Source: Polaromonas sp. JS666
GTDB taxonomy: Bacteria; Pseudomonadota; Gammaproteobacteria; Burkholderiales; Burkholderiaceae_C
Assembly: GCF_000013865.1 (NCBI RefSeq)
Contig: NC_007948.1
Coordinates: forward strand, 62,001 to 126,000
Direction of reading: 5' to 3'
Length of the DNA stretch: 64,000 bases
Both the position numbers and the translations under genes were made by a program. The notes beneath the pieces were generated by a model. That model was not told where the DNA came from. It ran no database searches and saw only the letters and a program-made list of their open reading frames with translations. This document shows positions 35,094 to 42,974 of this stretch, piece by piece; within the stretch, counting starts at the first letter, position 1, and each line of letters begins with the position of its first letter.

Positions 35094-36335
35094 ATGAGCG
35101 AACGTATTCACGCGACCTACTGGCTGGAAACCGGCGATGACCCGCGGCGCGCCGCCGAGGTGATTGCCGGCGAGCAGTCCAGCGGCACCTTCATCACGCT
35201 GCCCAACGAGACACCGGCGCTGAAGGCGCGCTCCGGAGCGCGCATCGAACGGCTGGAGGTGCTGGAGCAGGTCGGCCAGCCCAGCCTGCCGGTCGCCACG
35301 CCGGCCAAGGTCTACACCCGCTGCACGCTGGAGCTGTCGTGGCCGATCGAGAACCTCGGCCCCTCGTTGCCCAACCTGATGTCGACCATCGCCGGCAACC
35401 TGTTCGAGCTGCGCCAGGTGTCGGGCCTGCGTGTGCTGGACCTGAAACTGCCAGCGTCGTTCGCCGCTGCCTACCCCGGCCCGGCCTTCGGCATAGCCGG
35501 CACGCGGCGCCTGTCCGGCGTGGCGCAGGGCCCGCTGATCGGCACCATCATCAAGCCCAGCGTCGGGCTGGACCCGGCGCAGACGGCCGAGCAGGTGCGC
35601 CAGCTGATTGACGGCGGCATCGACTTCATCAAGGACGATGAGCTGCAGGCCGACGGGCCGCATTGCCCGTTCGACGAGCGTGTGCGCGCCGTGATGCAGG
35701 TGGTCAACGACGCGGCCCAGCGCGACGGGCGCAAGGTCATGGTGGCCTTCAACCTGACCGGCGACCTGGACCAGATGCGGCGGCGCCACGACCTCGTGCA
35801 GTCGCTGGGCGGCACCTGCGTGATGGCCAGCCTCAATTCCATAGGCCTGGTCGGCCTGCTCGAGCTGCGCCGCCATGCCAGCCTGCCCATCCATGCCCAC
35901 CGCTGCGGCTGGGGTTATCTCTCGCGCAGCCCGGCGCTGGGCTGGGACTTTGCGCCATGGCACCAGATCTGGCGCCTGGCGGGTGCCGACCACCTGCATG
36001 TCAATGGCCTGGCCAACAAGTTCAGCGAATCCGACGCGAGCGTGATCGCCGCCGCGCGCGCGGTGCTGAGGCCGCTGTTCGCCCACCAGCCGATGCCGGC
36101 CATGCCGGTCTTCAGTTCGGGCCAGACCGGCCTGCAGGCGCCCGGCACCTATGCGGCGCTCGGCAGCGCGGACCTGATCCATGCCGCTGGCGGCGGCATC
36201 TTTGGCCACCCGGGTGGCATTGCCTCCGGGGTCAGCGCCTTCCGCCAGGCCTGGGAGGCGGCGATGGCTGGCACGCCGCTGCACGAGCATGCCAAAACGC
36301 ATGCCGAGCTGCGCAGCGCGCTTGAGTTCTGGTGA
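35094..36335 (+). CDS. RuBisCO-like protein, probable 3-oxo-isoapionate-4-phosphate transcarboxylase/hydrolase or decarboxylase
   Basis: 413-residue RuBisCO large-chain homologue. Lys154 in 'GTIIKPSVGL' matches the active-site KPK lysine. 'GGIDFIKDDELQ' holds the carbamylated-lysine/metal motif KDDE at 180-183. 'HAHRCGWGYLSR' and 'GADHLHVNG' supply the expected histidines, and 'GGGIFGHPGG' the phosphate loop. True RuBisCO loop 6 is replaced by 'HVNGLANKFSES', so it is not a CO2-fixing enzyme. Relatives OiaX and OiaT act on 3-oxo-isoapionate 4-phosphate. The kinase gene overlaps its stop. The absence of erythrulose-phosphate isomerases nearby favours OiaT. Confidence 0.85.
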   Translation: MSERIHATYWLETGDDPRRAAEVIAGEQSSGTFITLPNETPALKARSGARIERLEVLEQVGQPSLPVATPAKVYTRCTLELSWPIENLGPSLPNLMSTIAGNLFELRQVSGLRVLDLKLPASFAAAYPGPAFGIAGTRRLSGVAQGPLIGTIIKPSVGLDPAQTAEQVRQLIDGGIDFIKDDELQADGPHCPFDERVRAVMQVVNDAAQRDGRKVMVAFNLTGDLDQMRRRHDLVQSLGGTCVMASLNSIGLVGLLELRRHASLPIHAHRCGWGYLSRSPALGWDFAPWHQIWRLAGADHLHVNGLANKFSESDASVIAAARAVLRPLFAHQPMPAMPVFSSGQTGLQAPGTYAALGSADLIHAAGGGIFGHPGGIASGVSAFRQAWEAAMAGTPLHEHAKTHAELRSALEFW

Positions 36336-37714
36336 GCGCCGTGGCCGACAACCGCTGGCCGGACGGCCTGCTGCTCGCCTACTACGGCGACGACTTCACC
36401 GGCTCCACCGACGTGATGGAGGCCTTCAGCGCGGCTGGCGTGCCGACCGTGCTGTTCCTGCGCCCGCCCACGGCAGACTGGCTGAAGCGGTTTCCCGAGG
36501 TGCGCTGCGTCGGCCTGGCCGGCCAGTCGCGCGGCCGCAGCCCGGACTGGATGGACCGCGAGTTGCCGCAGGCCTTCGCCAGCCTGGCCAAACTCGGCGC
36601 GCCGATTCTGCAATACAAGGTCTGCTCGACCTTCGACTCCTCGCCCGCGGTGGGTTCGATCGGCCGCGCCATCGATATCGGCGTGCCGCTGATGCCGGGC
36701 AACTGGTCGCCCATGGTGGTCGGCGCGCCGCGCCTGAAGCGCTACCAGGCCTTTGGCAACCTGTTCGCGGCGGTCGACGGCGTGGGCTACCGCCTGGACC
36801 GGCACCCGACCATGTCGCGCCACCCGGTCACGCCCATGGCCGAGGCTGACCTGCGCCTGCATCTGGCGGCGCAGACACCGCGCCGCAGCGAGCTGATCGA
36901 CATGGTGCAGCTGCGTACCGGCGACGCGGCCGCCCGCGTGCAGGCGCTCGCCGGTGCCGACGTGCCGGTGGTGCTGCTTGACGTGCTTGACGAAGAAACA
37001 CTGGCTGCGGCCGGCCGCCTGGTCTGGACGCAGCGCGGCCGTGGCCTGTTCACGGCCTCGTCATCCGGCCTGCAGTACGCGCTGGCCGCGCACTGGCGCA
37101 GCCAGGGCCTGTTGCCGGAGCAGCCTTCGCTGCCGGTGGCGGCACCCGTGCCGGTGATTGCCGTGGTCAGCGGCAGTTGCTCGCCGGTGACGGCGGCGCA
37201 GATCGCCTGGGCGCAAGGGCAGGGCTTTCAGGCCGAGCGCCTGAATCTGCCGCGCCTGCTCGACGCACGCGAGAGCGAGGTCGAGATAGAGCGCGTGGTG
37301 GCCGCCGCCGTGGGGGCCATAGCGCTGGGCGTCAGCCCGCTCGTGTATTCAGCCGCCGGGCCCGACGACGCAGCGGTGCGCCAGTTCGATGCGACGGCCA
37401 CGCAAGCCGGCCTGGCCCGCGGCGAGGCGGCGCAGCGCGTCGGTGAGGGTCTTGCCGAAGTGATGCGGCGGCTGCTCGAGCGTGCGCCCTTGCAGCGCAT
37501 TGTGGTGGCTGGTGGCGACAGTTCGGGCGAGGTGGCGAGCGCGCTCGACATCACCGCGCTCAGCGTGGTGGCCGGGCTCGCGCCGGGCGCACCGCTGTGC
37601 AAGGCCTGGTCCGAGCGCCGCGAACGCGACGGCCTGGAGATTGTGCTGAAGGGCGGCCAGATGGGCACGGCCTCGTTTTTCGGCGCCGTGCGTGCCGGCC
37701 GTTTGCTCGACTAA
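36332..37714 (+). CDS. oiaK: DUF1537 four-carbon/branched acid-sugar kinase, probable 3-oxo-isoapionate kinase
   Basis: 460-residue ATP-dependent kinase. The N-domain has 'AYYGDDFTGSTDVMEAFSAAGVPTVLF' (substrate-binding DDFTG) and 'YKVCSTFDSSPAVGSIGRAID'; the C-domain has 'VVAGGDSSGEVASALDI' and 'LVLKGGQMG'-like ATP-binding glycines. A GTG start at 36332 overlaps the RuBisCO-like gene stop by 4 nt. Family members phosphorylate tetronates or, as OiaK, 3-oxo-isoapionate; the RuBisCO-like neighbour points to the latter. Last structural gene of the main run. Confidence 0.82.
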   Translation: MSAVADNRWPDGLLLAYYGDDFTGSTDVMEAFSAAGVPTVLFLRPPTADWLKRFPEVRCVGLAGQSRGRSPDWMDRELPQAFASLAKLGAPILQYKVCSTFDSSPAVGSIGRAIDIGVPLMPGNWSPMVVGAPRLKRYQAFGNLFAAVDGVGYRLDRHPTMSRHPVTPMAEADLRLHLAAQTPRRSELIDMVQLRTGDAAARVQALAGADVPVVLLDVLDEETLAAAGRLVWTQRGRGLFTASSSGLQYALAAHWRSQGLLPEQPSLPVAAPVPVIAVVSGSCSPVTAAQIAWAQGQGFQAERLNLPRLLDARESEVEIERVVAAAVGAIALGVSPLVYSAAGPDDAAVRQFDATATQAGLARGEAAQRVGEGLAEVMRRLLERAPLQRIVVAGGDSSGEVASALDITALSVVAGLAPGAPLCKAWSERRERDGLEIVLKGGQMGTASFFGAVRAGRLLD

Positions 37715-37773
37715 GTGATAATTAAAAGCTCACCCCGCCCGAAGTTTTTCCGTTTCCACTCCTATCCGCCACC

Positions 37774-38487
37774 ATGACCACCGAACAGATCCAGCGCCGC
37801 AAGCTGTACCAGGAAGTGCTCGACCGGCTGCTGGAGCGGATCCGCAGCGGCGAAATTCCGCCCGGTGCCCACCTGCCTTCCGAGCGCGAGCTGATGGAGT
37901 TCTACGGCGTGGGCCGGCCGGCGGTGCGCGAGGCGCTGCAGGCGCTCGAGCGCTCGGGCATCGTCGAGATCACCCATGGCGAGCGCGCGCGCGTTGTCAT
38001 TCCCACGGCCGGGCGGCTGATCGAGCAGCTCGCCGGCGGCGCACGCCACCTGCTGCACAGCCAGCCCGACATGCTGGAGCACCTGAAAGACGCGCGCGTC
38101 TTTCTGGAAGTGGGCATGGCCCGCGTGGCGGCCGAGCGCGCGACGGACGAAGACATTGCGCGACTGCGGCAGCGGCTGGCCGAACACCGGGCCTCGGTCG
38201 GCAAGGTCGACGAGTTCATCCAGCTCGACATGGCTTTTCACCGCGAGATTGCGCGCATCAGCGGCAACCCGATCTTCCCCGCCATTCTCGAGGCCCTGTT
38301 CGGCTGGGCGATCGAGTATTACCACCCCTTTGTCCGCGCGCCCGGCGCCGAGCAGCTGACGCTGGCCGAACACGCGCGGCTCGTCGAGGCCATCGCCACG
38401 CGCGATCCGCAAGCGGCGGAGGCTGCCATCCGGGAGCACCTGACGCGGGCCAATGAGCTGTATCGCCAGCTGGACCCGTCGCGCTAG
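37774..38487 (+). CDS. FadR-subfamily GntR transcriptional regulator
   Basis: 237 residues. N-terminal winged helix 'GAHLPSERELMEFYGVGRPAVREALQALERSGIVEITHGERARV' (about 30-75) and a C-terminal all-helical FCD domain with metal/ligand histidines in 'QLDMAFHREIARISGNPIF' and 'LAEHARLVEAIATRDPQAAEAAIREHL'. Resembles NanR-type regulators that respond to sugar acids. It lies 59 bp after the kinase gene on the same strand and probably represses the cluster starting at 28837. Confidence 0.92.
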   Translation: MTTEQIQRRKLYQEVLDRLLERIRSGEIPPGAHLPSERELMEFYGVGRPAVREALQALERSGIVEITHGERARVVIPTAGRLIEQLAGGARHLLHSQPDMLEHLKDARVFLEVGMARVAAERATDEDIARLRQRLAEHRASVGKVDEFIQLDMAFHREIARISGNPIFPAILEALFGWAIEYYHPFVRAPGAEQLTLAEHARLVEAIATRDPQAAEAAIREHLTRANELYRQLDPSR

Positions 38488-38734
38488 CCAGGCCCGGCGC
38501 CGGCTGTTGAGGTCGTCAGCCTCGCCGGCGAAGTACGTTTGCAAGGCGACGGGTCGCTCAGGGCATCTCTCGGGCGTTGTCGCCGATATTGAAGATAACG
38601 TTTACGGGGGCCTTTCGAGGCCGCTTCAATCCGATCTGCATGGCGTTTTGAGGTCACGCTGGAAGAATGGCTGCCGGCCAGTACGCAAGCCAGTAAGCAA
38701 TAACAAGCGATCATCTTTTTTTATGGAGCATCCT

Positions 38735-39523
38735 ATGACGTCTGATAATTCATCCATGTCGGTAGCCGTGATCACAGGCGGTGCCCGCGGCATCGGCCTG
38801 GCGATTGGCCAGTGGTTCCTGAAACACGGTCATCGGGTCGCACTGCTCGACATCGACGGCGATACGCTGGCCCAGACGGCCGCCAGGCTGAATGACGATC
38901 ACGTGCTTGCCGTCCACTGTGACGTGTCCGACCCGCAGCAGGTGCAAGCTGCCGTGGACAAGGTAAGGGCTGCCTTCGGCCGGATTGACGCGTTGGTTAA
39001 TAACGCCGGTGTGGCGGTGTTCAAACCCATTGCTGAAACTACCTTTGCGGAATGGCGCCACGTGATGGCGACGAATCTTGACGGTGCGTTTCTGTGTACC
39101 CAGGCCTGCGCACCGGTCATGCAAAAAACTGGCGGTGGCAGCGTTGTCAATATCGCGTCCATCTCCGGTCTGCGCGCCAGCACACTGCGCGTTGCGTACG
39201 GCACCAGCAAGGCCGCGCTCATACACCTTACCAAGCAGCAGGCCGTGGAGCTGGGCAATGTCGGCATCCGGGTGAACGCAATCGCTCCCGGCCCCGTAGA
39301 GACCGAGATGGCCAAGCTGGTTCACAGCGTGGCCATCCGCTCGGACTACTACGATGCAATCCCGCTGAACCGCTATGGCACAACCGAGGAGATCGCGTCG
39401 GTCGCCGGTTTCCTCTGCAGTGCTGCCGCGAGTTATGTGAACGGCCAGGTCGTGGCCGCGGACGGCGGCTTCGACGCTGCCGGCGTAGGTCTGCCCACGT
39501 TGCGCAAGCGGGCCGCAGCCTAG
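38735..39523 (+). CDS. SDR family oxidoreductase
   Basis: 262-residue classical SDR. 'VITGGARGIGLAIGQWFL' binds cofactor, 'NNAGVAVFKPI', Ser in 'NIASISGLR', and 'AYGTSKAAL' (YxxxK). Asp in 'VALLDIDGD' suggests NAD. The start at 38735 has GGAG five bases upstream; an earlier ATG at 38723 has none. It follows the regulator with a 247-bp gap and may have its own promoter, so membership in the cluster is likely but not certain. Confidence 0.88.
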   Translation: MTSDNSSMSVAVITGGARGIGLAIGQWFLKHGHRVALLDIDGDTLAQTAARLNDDHVLAVHCDVSDPQQVQAAVDKVRAAFGRIDALVNNAGVAVFKPIAETTFAEWRHVMATNLDGAFLCTQACAPVMQKTGGGSVVNIASISGLRASTLRVAYGTSKAALIHLTKQQAVELGNVGIRVNAIAPGPVETEMAKLVHSVAIRSDYYDAIPLNRYGTTEEIASVAGFLCSAAASYVNGQVVAADGGFDAAGVGLPTLRKRAAA

Positions 39524-39582
39524 GCAATTCGTTCAACGGTGCAAAAGCGCATAAGGGCGCATCGTGCTGGTGCCGCTCATCT

Positions 39583-39695
39583 CCTTCCCCCGCTGGGGGA
39601 GGGCCCGGATGGCGGCTCACGGCGTGGGCGTCGGGCCACCGTGCTTATCTGGTTGTCGCTGGCCCCCACCCCAACCCTCCCCCGGAAGGGGAGGG
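39583..39695. repeat. pair of REP-like hairpins
   Basis: First hairpin 39583-39603 (a TCCCCC arm facing GGGGGA). Second hairpin 39675-39695, with perfect 8-bp arms CCCTCCCC / GGGGAGGG around CGGAA. They lie 70 bp apart in the 267-bp gap after the SDR gene, like a BIME. They may act as a terminator for the catabolic block. Confidence 0.6.
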
Positions 39696-39790
39696 AGCTT
39701 CACGGGTCCTTGAATGAACCGTATTGGGGCCAGGGCCTGTTCACAGGGGGCCTCACCAGTTGGTGGTGAGGCTGCGCATGCCGGCTTGCG

Positions 39791-40156
39791 TCAGCTTCCG
39801 GTGTGCTTCCACAGGTTGATCGCGAAGCACACGAGGCCGACGCCGATCACCACCGAGGCCAGCGCGAGCACCGGTTCCACGGCCTGGTTGCCGCCCATAA
39901 ACATGGCCAGCGTGACCATCTGGACCGGCAGGGCGAGGTTGTGCAGCCAGAAATGAACCTTGGCCAGCCGGGTGTCGGCCGCCGCAGGCGCAGACCGGTA
40001 CCACAGCCCAAACAAGCCCATGCTGGCCCAGCCCAGCAGGTTCAGGTGGGCATGAACCGGTCGCATCGTGTAGTTATGGCTGGCGGCCATCCCAATGCCC
40101 AGCGTCACGCCAACCAAAAGATAAATAACGGCCAGACGTAAAAAGCGATTGCCCAT
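39791..40156 (-). CDS. small four-helix membrane protein, cbb3/NorB subunit I-like
   Basis: 121-residue inner-membrane protein with four hydrophobic helices. 'IGMAASHNYTMRPVHAHLNLLGWASMGLFGLWYR' and 'LAKVHFWLHNLALPVQMVTLAMFMGG' carry His residues in helices, like a fragment of the haem-copper oxidase subunit I family found as small stand-alone proteins. AGGAGG (40161-40166) sets the start at 40156. The same frame is open upstream into the cupin-like sequence, so a longer fused product is possible. Confidence 0.78.
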   Translation of the reverse strand: MGNRFLRLAVIYLLVGVTLGIGMAASHNYTMRPVHAHLNLLGWASMGLFGLWYRSAPAAADTRLAKVHFWLHNLALPVQMVTLAMFMGGNQAVEPVLALASVVIGVGLVCFAINLWKHTGS

Positions 40157-40224
40157 GGAGTCCTCCTCGTTGAAAAAACTTAGTGCACAGCTGGACAGCC
40201 GCGAGAACCGCGTCGGCGGCGCCC

Positions 40225-40259
40225 GGCACCCGGCACCCGGCACCCGGCACCCGGCACCC
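40225..40259. repeat. heptamer tandem repeat, GGCACCC x5
   Basis: Five perfect copies of a 7-bp unit at the 3' end of the cupin-like sequence. Because 7 is not a multiple of 3, a gain or loss of one unit shifts the reading frame, so the end of the upstream gene would change with copy number. Confidence 0.85.
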
Positions 40260-40594
40260 GGCACCCGGCTGCGGTGTCCTTTTCCCGTCGTGTCCTCCAG
40301 CAACAGCGCGTTGCCCGGGACGTCGCGTCGGCGTTCGCCATCGCTTGCTTCGAATTCCATTTCACCGTTGAGGAAGAAAATCCACATGTGTAGGGGCGAG
40401 GGATGTAAATCGCCGACAAATCCGGCCAGCACGCGCAGGAATCCGCAGCGGGAGACGGGGGTCAATTCGGACACGCCGAACGGCGGGGCCGGCGGCGCAA
40501 AGTGACGCGTGGACAGGCTGATTTCCAGGCGCGCGAAATGAGACTCGCCGGCCGTGTCGGAATGCAGCCGGTCATAAGTGAGCAAGGATTCCAT
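40260..40594 (-). pseudogene. cupin-domain protein with lost C-terminus
   Basis: From Met at 40594, behind a GGGAG-type site, the frame reads 'MESLLTYDRLHSDTAGESHF' and continues through cupin motifs 'GFVGDLHPSPLHMWIFFLNGEMEFEASDG' and 'PGNALLLEDTTGKGHRSRV'. It then runs into the GGCACCC repeat (Val-Pro-Gly-Ala-Gly-Cys-Arg) instead of a family C-terminal strand. No stop intervenes and the frame continues in phase into the membrane protein at 40156, ending at 39791. The cupin seems to lack about a dozen C-terminal residues; whether it is functional is uncertain. Confidence 0.6.
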
Positions 40595-40895
40595 GGCCAC
40601 TCCCTCTACCCGGTGCTTCACCGGGCTCGCCGGAGTTTGCCGTACATCGGCGCATCGCGCAAGCCTTGCGCAACGGTGCTGCTGTCATGCCCGGCGCATT
40701 GGCAGGGGAGGAGTGGATGAGCCCTTTACTTCGTCACCGGGCTGCTCACAGGAGCTTCGCGTTATTGTGTTATTCAGTAGTAAGGCACGGTTCGACGTGG
40801 CCACAGCCGGGTGGAAACTTTTGCCAGGCAGGGGTCGCCCCGGCCCGTGATGGATACTCGAGGTTGCCTCAACTACCTGCAATTTGAACGGAATC
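40595..40895. other. intergenic region before phnA copy 2
   Basis: 301 bp between the divergent cupin-like gene and phnA copy 2. No gene is seen. The final 58 bp match the leader of phnA copy 1. Confidence 0.5.
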
Positions 40896-41237
40896 ATGTC
40901 CACTATCCCAGCCTGCCCCCAGTGCGCTTTGGAGAACACCTACCCGGACGGCGACAACTATGTTTGTGCCGACTGCGGCCATGAATGGCCCATGCTGGAG
41001 ACCGCAGACGCTGATGACAGCGCCGACGCCGTGGTCAAGGACGCCAATGGCAACGTGCTGGCCGACGGCGACGCCGTGGTGCTCATCAAGGACCTGAAAG
41101 TCAAGGGCTCGTCCATCACCCTCAAAATGGGGACCAAGGTCAAAAGCATTCGCCTGGTCGGCGGCGACCATGAGGTGGACTGCAAAATGGACGCCGGCAG
41201 CTTCATGCTGAAAGCCTGCTACCTGAGGAAGGCCTGA
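40838..41237 (+). repeat. duplicated phnA unit, copy 2
   Basis: Direct repeat of 26235-26634 (leader plus gene). The gene part differs by 5 substitutions, the leader by several more. Together the two copies bracket about 14.2 kb of accessory DNA. Confidence 0.9.
40896..41237 (+). CDS. phnA: zinc ribbon domain-containing protein YjdM/PhnA, copy 2
   Basis: 113 residues, identical to the copy at 26293-26634 except Ser2 for Pro2; the other four base changes are silent. Zinc ribbon CPQC...CADC and the SH3-like C-terminal domain are intact, so both copies look functional. The low divergence means either recent duplication or gene conversion. Confidence 0.93.
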   Translation: MSTIPACPQCALENTYPDGDNYVCADCGHEWPMLETADADDSADAVVKDANGNVLADGDAVVLIKDLKVKGSSITLKMGTKVKSIRLVGGDHEVDCKMDAGSFMLKACYLRKA

Positions 41238-41718
41238 ATCCAGTCATCCGACTCCGCCCGTACGCTGATTGCCACGAACCCCAACTACGATCCAGCTAGG
41301 CCGCACCACCGCCCCGGGCGAAGCAGTCGCTCGGCGTGCACTGAGGACGGTTTGAGCTGACGGACGAGTCACCGAGGCTGGCGGTACCGGGCTGGGACAA
41401 GCCGGCTCACAAGCGCGCGGCGCGGCTGCGCTTAGCGCCTGGGTCGGGCCCGGTCTGGAACTCCGGCGGTTTTAAGGTGTCCGACCGTTAAAGGGCTCAA
41501 CAGTCCTGGAAAAATGTGCCGAAACGGTATATCGATTTTTGCTTCAAGACCCCATTTATGAAATCACGCCGTCACTTGCGCTGGCGAAACTCTCGCCGGT
41601 ATACGTGTTTCTCGCCGTGCCTGTATGCTACGGCTATATCACAGGCATCGTGCTGTCGGTCGCCGGCAGCGCTGGAGCCACTTGACAGGCACGACATTTA
41701 CATTAGCTGCGCCCGACC
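41238..41718. other. intergenic stretch without recognisable genes
   Basis: 481 bp. A 68-codon frame at 41516-41722 has no family features and overlaps the next gene's start. The last 200 bp are AT-richer than average and may hold the promoter of the DksA-like gene. Confidence 0.45.
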
Positions 41719-42111
41719 ATGACGACCCTGAGAAACGACCAGCTCGACCTGCTACGCCGCGCGCTCGCCGAACGAGATGCCCAGTTGCAGGTCGAAGTGC
41801 GCGCGGCCAAGGAGGTGGCCGCCGAGCGCCCGCCCGCGACCGCGCGCGATGTGCAGGACCCGGGCGAGGACGCGGAAGAGCGTTACCGCCAAGGGCTCGA
41901 ACACGTCGACCTGCAGCGCGACCAGGAAGAGCTGCGCGCCATCCAGCAGGCGCAAGAACGCATGGCCGACGGCAGCTATGGCGGTTGCATCGACTGCGGC
42001 CAGCCCATTCCCTTCGAGCGCCTGAAGGCGCAGCCGAGCGCGTCACGCTGCATCGCGTGCCAGACGCGCTTCGAGCAAGGGCGCGACACAACCCCGCGCT
42101 ACACGGTCTGA
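41719..42111 (+). CDS. TraR/DksA family zinc finger protein
   Basis: 130 residues. An N-terminal coiled coil (residues 1-80, Glu/Gln/Arg-rich) is followed by a DksA-type zinc finger 'CIDCGQPIPFERLKAQPSASRCIAC' with C-x2-C-x17-C-x2-C spacing. DksA-like proteins insert the coiled coil into the RNA polymerase secondary channel and tune stringent-response transcription. The acidic pair usually at the coiled-coil tip is not evident; 'DPGEDAEERY' may be that region. Stands alone. Confidence 0.87.
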   Translation: MTTLRNDQLDLLRRALAERDAQLQVEVRAAKEVAAERPPATARDVQDPGEDAEERYRQGLEHVDLQRDQEELRAIQQAQERMADGSYGGCIDCGQPIPFERLKAQPSASRCIACQTRFEQGRDTTPRYTV

Positions 42112-42610
42112 CGCGCCACGACCTCAGTCGCCTCCGGCAAACCACGCGCCCGATGCGGCCACCCTGGGTGCCTTGAGCGATTTTGTTCAGTTGGCTCAGG
42201 CGGTCCTTCTTTCGGTGTCGGCCCACTGGTTGACGCAGGGCGCGACCGGCGTGGGCGCGACCCCAAACGCTTCACAATTTCGGTGGATTCCCGCGGGAAC
42301 TCCATGCAATGCAGTACCCCGCACCCGGTGCCTGCACGCCGCGCCGTGCTTGGCGTGCCGCTCGCCCATGCCGCGGCGGCAGTTCGCAACGGGCCCAACC
42401 CCGGTATCACCGGGGGCTGGCGCTGGAGGAAAGTTCTGACCACTGCCGCTGATGATGACAGGCGGCAGCTGGCGGGCTCAAGTTACTGGCGGACTACCTC
42501 TGTCGACCCAGTGCTGCCCTTCACGTGCCCTGCGTTCGCCGCCAAGAGCGGTCTTCGGTTGGCGCCGGAACTCTCGCAAGTGTCTCGGCAACACTACGAG
42601 CGGGCTCTCT
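42112..42610. other. gene-free stretch before MITE copy
   Basis: About 500 bp with no supported gene on either strand. Frames present are short and contain no motif. The 162-bp element starts at its right edge. Confidence 0.45.
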
Positions 42611-42772
42611 AGTGCAGTGTTGCATGCTTGATGGGACGAATAAAAGCGATGGATGTTGGGTCAGGGCAAGGCGCAAACCACAGCGATACCCGCAGGTATC
42701 GCGCGGATTTGCAACGCCGCCATGGCGCAAAAGACGCGGTTTTATGTTCCAGATAGCGTGCAACACTGCACT
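42611..42772 (-). mobile_element. 162-bp MITE-like element, copy B
   Basis: Terminal inverted repeats: left AGTGCAGTGTTGCATGC, right (read inward) AGTGCAGTGTTGCACGC, 16 of 17 matching. The interior has a GATACC-N4-GGTATC dyad. The element is the reverse complement of 50255-50416 with about two internal differences, both exactly 162 bp. It codes for nothing. No clear target-site duplication is seen. Confidence 0.8.
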
Positions 42773-42837
42773 GGCTAGTCCAAGAGTCCAACGAGATGGC
42801 GTTGATCGCATGGCGACACACCGGCCGTGGGAATCTG

Positions 42838-42897
42838 CGCCATGACGGCGCGATTGGCGAGCTGAATCGAAGCGGCGACGAGAGGGGCGAAAAGCAT
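42838..42897 (-). pseudogene. N-terminal scrap of an Old Yellow Enzyme gene
   Basis: Minus-strand frame 'MLFAPLVAASIQLANRAVMA' starting at 42897 matches the family N-terminus (compare 'LFDPTQAGDIHLANRIVLAP' at 4905-6005). After about 20 residues the similarity stops ('QIPTAGVSP...'), roughly 65 bp before the MITE-like element. It points to a deleted alkene reductase gene at the end of the oxidoreductase cluster. Confidence 0.45.
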
Positions 42898-42974
42898 GAT
42901 GCCCCTTGAGTGAATGCAGGTCGTTCGAGACTTTGTCGTTGGCAGAGGGCGGGGCTGACGATCGAATTCAGGCC

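Noticed and set aside
35094..36335. Genuine CO2-fixing RuBisCO
   Set aside because: Loop 6 is not of RuBisCO type, and no phosphoribulokinase or small subunit is near; the kinase partner points to a RuBisCO-like role.
40225..40259. Possible CRISPR array
   Set aside because: Repeats are 7 bp with no spacers and no cas genes are in the window.
26235..41237. Integrative element or genomic island with attachment sites
   Set aside because: No integrase, tRNA gene or att-like short repeat was found; the bracketing repeats are full genes, so RecA recombination is a better explanation.
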